A stretch of DNA of 64,000 nt from Symbiodinium natans (taxonomy: Eukaryota; Sar; Dinophyceae; Suessiales; Symbiodiniaceae), in the NCBI GenBank assembly GCA_905221605.1, contig CAJNDS010000058.1:272501-336500 (forward strand). Direction: 5' to 3'. Shown in pieces: positions 59,723 to 64,000 of the stretch. A program made the position numbers and the translations under genes. Numbering within the stretch: the stretch's first letter is position 1; each line of letters opens with the position of its first letter. The notes under the pieces are model-generated. The model ran no database searches. It was not told the DNA's origin and worked only from the letters and a program-made list of their open reading frames with translations.

Positions 59723-60691
59723 GCTGCCATCGCTGCTTCTGCTGCTCTTGGTTCATCCTCTCTAAGTCTTGCGTTCTGTGCTGCTGTGTCATGGAGATGC
59801 TGCCGCCGCTGCTGCTACTGTTGCTGCGTCTGATAAAATGTGATGTTGCGGCATCAGCCCTGGCGGTGGCGGTGATCGCACTGTGCGATCTGGTGACGGT
59901 GATGGTGATGCGGGCGATGATGGTGGTGATGATGATGCCCGTCAGAATCACTCGCCGCCTTTCATCTTTAAATTGCAAGGGTACCGCAGAGCCTGCTTCT
60001 GCAGCATTCACCGGCTTTCGCCAAGATCGAGACTCGAGGGGCTTTGTGAGCACATAGTTGAAGTGTTCTTTTGTAGGTCATGGATTGAGGCAGATCCTTC
60101 CGATGGTGCTGGTGTTGTGGTGGTGGAACGGTCAGACACCAAGCTCAGACAACTGTATGTTGAATCCTTAATGAAGGGTGGCCTTCATAGGCCGCGTACT
60201 ACCGTCAGTGTGACTAACGGACTAACGCCCCGTCCACAGTGCTGAACTGGCTCCCTTGCAGTTCGGGTCGCGTCGGATGGCGCGCTACGCTACAGGGCGT
60301 CTGTTCTTTGCTCCGACATGCGAAGCGCCCCTATTCGGGCGTGGGCCACATATTCTTTGTGCCATGTTGGGCCTCTTCTTCAGATGGTGTGAGCATAGCA
60401 GCGCAGAAGAGTTGAAAGAACTCAAATGACCTTAGCATCTCGGTCCCTGCGAGTCCTCGAGCCAATCCACTTGGGAGCATCCCATGGACGCAGTGTACCG
60501 GGAGTTGCTCAGCGCGGGCCCCACAAATTCTTGTGTGCAACGCATGTGCAACGCTGCGCAGTGCTCTCCCGAGTCCTGGAGCTCTGAAGCTCTGAAGCTG
60601 CCCTTGCAAAATCGTGCTTCGATGCTCTCTCTGTCCTCTGCAGCTCACAGCCTCGTTTGACTCGTTTGTCATTTTGCTGTCTCTGGGCGCA
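59723..60691. other. Region between the WW exon and the NirB-like gene
   Basis: 59790-59960 has a gctgctg and gtgatg-rich low-complexity stretch. 60078-60180 is coding-like (V-V-V-V-E-R-S-D-T-K-L) after a tag acceptor. Nothing else is supported. Confidence 0.3.
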
Positions 60692-63114
60692 ATGGGCTCA
60701 GCGGCTTCTTCTTCTTCTTTGAAGGCCGCTGCGGCGAGTGCGACTGACTCTTGCCATCAATCAGTGGAATTCGGACCTGATTTTTTGCCTGGAACTTGCC
60801 CTTGTAGCCTTGTAGCTGCCCTCGGGACAAAGGACCAAGAGTTGGCAGCCGCACTGTCACAGCTGGACACGGCAGACTTGAAGAAGCTGAAGTCCGCCGT
60901 GGCTGGTGGCCAACGAGTGGTTGTCGACCCTTGATGTGCATTCAGTTGCATCGGGCCTGGTGGATGTGTAGACCCGCAGACTGACACCGTTTGCAGAGTG
61001 TTGTTGTTGTGTGCTAGTCAGCTAGTCAGGTGGGATGGGGCCCGGTGGGTCACGCTGTTGTGGCGAAGCTCTTGGCCAAAAGCCAGGGAGCTCTGCAGAT
61101 TGTGGTCATCAGCGAGGAGAATTACCCCGCCTACAACCGAGTAAAGCTGACCACTTTCTTCGAGCACCGGGACCCCAACCAGTTGGCGCTCAGCAGTGCT
61201 CTGTTCCTGCAGATTCAAGAGGCTTCCTTTCGAAAGGCAAAGTTTCAAAGGTTGTCAGAGAAAGGGAAATGCATGCAAATGTCTCTAAGGGCGTTCTTCC
61301 TCGTTGAAGCTCAGGTGTCGAGTGGTGCCAGTCCAATGGCGTGGAGCTCCTCCTCGGCAAGGCGACAAAGATTGATCGTGGTGCGAAATCTGTCGAGTAC
61401 ACAACGGCGAAAGGCACGAAGCGTGCTCTGTGTGTGCTTACAATCTGAGATAATCTGGGAGAATTCTAGAAACTTTTTAGAGATCACACTGGAAGACTTT
61501 TGTCTTGCCAGGTGAAGTCAAGAGCACTGCGTACGACCAGTTGGTGCTGGCCACTGGGAGCAAGCCATGGCTCCCCCCAGTACCTGGCCTCTCTCTGGAT
61601 GTGGCTGGCTTGCAGAGTGCTAGAGTCTGCTATACGGCCTTCTGCACTCACGAGTGTCTGTGACTGTCAGACTCGTGACTTGACAAGTTGAGGTGCCTGG
61701 CGTGCATGTCTACCGGACCATCGATGACCTCTTCCAGGCAGAGCGAGCGCAGCTTTAAGCGCATGCTTTGGGACTAATAATCACTCATGTCCCGTCTCCT
61801 CTGAAGTTCGCTGAAGGTCACCGAAAGGGCCAAGAATGCCAAGGCCGCGGCAGTGATTGGCGGGGGCCTCCTTGGCCTCGAAGCCGCCAAGGTGCCTTGA
61901 TGTGCCCTCGGGATGTTTTTGGGCTTCAAAACAGCCTTCCACAGCAGCGAAACACGCTTCAAGTAGATGGGGGGTTCTTACCAAGTTCTTGGCTAAAACA
62001 GCCGGCCCCACGGCGGTGTTCTCGAATTTTTTCTGGTATGGCAGGCAGCTTATGACTTGAAGCTTGAGACGTACGTGCTGGAGGTGGCGCCCGGCCTGAT
62101 GCCTGTGCAGCTCGATGCTGAGGCCGGCGGCATGCTGAAAAGCAAGATCGAGTCGTTGGGCATCAAGGTCCACACGGGCGTGAAGGTCCTGGAGATCCAG
62201 CAGGGACAAAGCGGGTTGACAGGAGTGAAGATCGAGGTGGGCGGACAGGAGCAAGTCCTGGATGTCCAGCTCCTCATCGTAGGCGCGGGGGTGCGACCGC
62301 GCCAGGAGCTTGCTGAAGCGAGCGGATTGGAGTTGGGCGGTCGAGGCGGCGTGAAGACAGACCACACGATGAAGACCGTCACGGACGAGCATGTGTGGGC
62401 AGTCGGCGAGATTGCCTCCTACAATGGCGGCATGTGCTACCAGCTGTCTGCACCAGGCTATACGCAAGCCGAGGTTCTCTCAGACCACATGACCAACCCT
62501 AGCGCAGATTCCAAGTTTATGGATGCAGACCTGTCCACGAAGCTGAAGTTGCTGGGCGTGGACGTGGCGTCATTCGGTGGCTCCTCTGACTTTTGGTTCA
62601 AGCGCCAGTACACCTCAACAGATCCTGAGCAGGTCAAGACGGCCGTGGCCAAGGATGAGGCCAAGGGCACTTACAAGAAGCTGGTCTTCACCGCCGATGG
62701 CACGAAGCTTCTGGGTGGGATTTTGGTGGGTGATATCTCCGAGTTCGCCTCCCTCACTGCCGTGTCCAAGCGAGCGGACATTGGCGGCCTCACCCCGGAA
62801 GATCTCATGGCTGGGAAGATGCCCAAGGTTGACGATGGAGGTGATGGGACCAACCTCGGGGACGACGACCTCGTGTGCAACTGCCACTCAGTCCCGAAGA
62901 AGGTGATCCGGGATGCGATCAAGGGCGGGGCGCACACCTTCGAGGACTGAGAGCCCCGCCACGAGCCCTCCCAAACCACCATGACCCCCACTTGCAGGAC
63001 ATCAAGAAGTGTACCAAAGCTGGCACCGGATGTGGCACCTGCATCCGAACGGGGCCGCAGCCAAAGCTGCTGTCGCACACGCTGAACTCCATAGGTGCTT
63101 TGGCAGCATCCTGA
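60692..63114 (+). CDS. NirB-like FAD/NAD(P) oxidoreductase with BFD [2Fe-2S] domain
   Basis: Exons: 60692-60922, 61030-61195, 61315-61422, 61512-61600, 61693-61737, 61817-61891, 62045-62944, 62998-63114. The spliced protein (about 575 residues) matches the N-terminal half of NAD(P)H nitrite reductase large subunits. It has an FAD-binding G-W-G-P-V-G-H, a N-Y-P-A-Y-N-R-V-K-L motif, L-A-T-G-S-K-P, R-T-I-D-D-L, an NAD(P)-binding I-G-G-G-L-L-G-L-E-A-A, V-W-A-V-G-E-I-A, and a C-N-C-H-S-V with A-G-T-G-C-G-T-C four-Cys [2Fe-2S] site. The siroheme/nitrite half is absent: the frame stops 20 residues after the iron-sulfur site. Likely role: electron transfer from NAD(P)H to an unknown acceptor. The Met-Gly start (M-G-S-A-A-S) could be myristoylated. 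Donors: five GT, one GC (61738), one GA (62945). Part of exon 1 may be intronic. Confidence 0.85.
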
Positions 63115-63671
63115 GAAAGCGAAGCGGCGAAGCATCAGGGCTGAAGGGGGTTGGATTGGAGGGATCCGAGCGCTTCTCGAGGTGTGGAGAAGGGCTGCTG
63201 CAAGAGCCTTCCGTTCGAGGCTGATGACATCGAAGACCTGGCAAAGGCTCGCGTTGCATCAGATGGCTTTTCACCTTTGCCACACGCTGTGCTTGCACAT
63301 GGCGGCATGGAGCACATGCTCACAGATGCATGTAGCGATCACGACCAAGATCGGTAAGCCGATGGGAACTTGGCGAGGCCCGGCAGCTCAAGACTTACGA
63401 CGAGCTGGTAAGTAACGAGCCTTGGGCAGATATTTGATCATGTTTGGGTGGATAAACTGTGAGCTCACACAGTCCTGAGCAGCTTCGCCCCCGAGTTGGG
63501 ATACCCACCAGCTGCGGCGGAGGGTGACAAGACGGTGCTGGCAGGCGTCCTCGACAGGACGGGAGGGAATGGGAGAAGGAGGGGCATTGTAATAACATGT
63601 GTGATCAGCGCACATCTGTCACTCATACAACTGTATCATTCATATCAGATTCATATCACCTTGCGATCGAG
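63115..63671 (+). other. Short intergenic region or 5' part of the peroxidase gene
   Basis: About 63366-63410 encodes E-L-G-E-A-R-Q-L-K-T-Y-D-E-L and ends before gtaagt, the one textbook donor in the neighbourhood, so it is probably an exon. 63222-63350 also has a coding-like frame (E-A-D-D-I-E-D-L-A-K-A-R). Both may belong to the peroxidase gene's N-terminus. Confidence 0.4.
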
Positions 63672-64000
63672 GATCGGCGGGAAGCCCAAGGGCGAGGGGA
63701 TGGACCACGCAGGGCAGCTGAAGGCACTGAAGGACGACCTCTTCAAGCCTCGCCCTGAGGAGATGGTTCCTATGAGAATGTGCCGCCGAGTTTATGGCAT
63801 GTGTAGGCCACGACGTGTGTTGTCGTGGTTCCCAAGGTTTGTGGACAAGATGAACTGCAATCCCATCCTTCTTCGGCTGGCTTGGCACGATGCCGGCACC
63901 TATGACAAGTCCAAGACCGACTTCGGGGATCGGGGCGGCGCCAATGGCTCCATCCGCTTCTCCCCGGAGATTACCATGGGCGCCAACAACGGCCTGGACA
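63672..64000 (+). CDS. Class I heme peroxidase (ascorbate peroxidase-like), 5' part
   Basis: Exon A (63672-63761) encodes I-G-G-K-P-K-G-E-G-M, then A-G-Q-L-K-A-L-K-D-D-L. After a 75-nt GA-AG intron, exon B (63837 to the window end) encodes L-L-R-L-A-W-H-D-A-G-T-Y-D, G-G-A-N-G-S-I-R-F and G-A-N-N-G-L. Arg, Trp and His of R-L-A-W-H-D are the distal heme residues of ascorbate and cytochrome c peroxidases. The enzyme would reduce hydrogen peroxide, and the electron donor cannot be told from this part. The proximal His region lies beyond the window. The N-terminus is not fixed, so targeting (plastid, mitochondrion or cytosol) is unknown. Confidence 0.8.

Overview
The window looks like nuclear DNA of a dinoflagellate, most probably a Symbiodiniaceae-type alga. 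Reasons: introns reconstructed from protein continuity use GT, GC and occasionally GA donors, nearly all with an AG|G acceptor, as is known for dinoflagellates; TTTAGGG-type telomere-like tracts occur inside the sequence; all recognisable host genes lie on the + strand; and the DNA between them is packed with trinucleotide arrays, minisatellites and decayed retroelements. No bacterial operon structure is visible.

Layout. 1-2.6 kb: a broken reading frame of unknown function. 3.2-4.6 kb: a 10-bp-based minisatellite bracketed by telomere-like repeats. 4.8-7.1 kb (-): a Mutator-like (MULE) transposase. 7.3-7.8 kb: tandem 52-bp hairpin repeats. 8.0-12.0 kb (-): a LINE-type reverse transcriptase with C2H2 fingers, broken by a frameshift. 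12.8-14.1 kb (+): the 3' part of a copia-like element. 14.2-21.4 kb: minisatellites, a GGCTTAA-type G-rich tract, a (GTT)n array, an inverted-orientation minisatellite, a (TACCAC)n array and degenerate telomere-like DNA. 22.2-23.1 kb: an intact nicotinamidase gene. 24.5-30.4 kb: scattered short coding-like stretches, including a hairpin made by an inverted copy of one of them. 30.4-56.6 kb: a giant gene for a protein built of about 57 CCP/sushi-like cysteine modules. 43-53 kb: either a 10-kb intron of that gene or foreign DNA. 56.6-60.6 kb: mostly non-coding, with a WW-domain exon. 60.7-63.1 kb: an eight-exon NirB-like FAD/NAD(P)/[2Fe-2S] oxidoreductase. 63.7 kb to the end: the 5' part of a class I (ascorbate-peroxidase-like) heme peroxidase.

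The main object of interest is the CCP-like gene. In its 3' half almost every exon is one A+B module pair of about 350 nt. Introns fall after the same Gly-Tyr-Val-Val position in phase 2, so exons can be duplicated or skipped without breaking frame. The nicotinamidase (NAD salvage), NirB-like reductase and peroxidase are metabolic or redox genes on the same strand; I see no evidence that they work with the CCP-like protein. Exon borders are my own reading from module alignment and splice motifs, not from transcripts.
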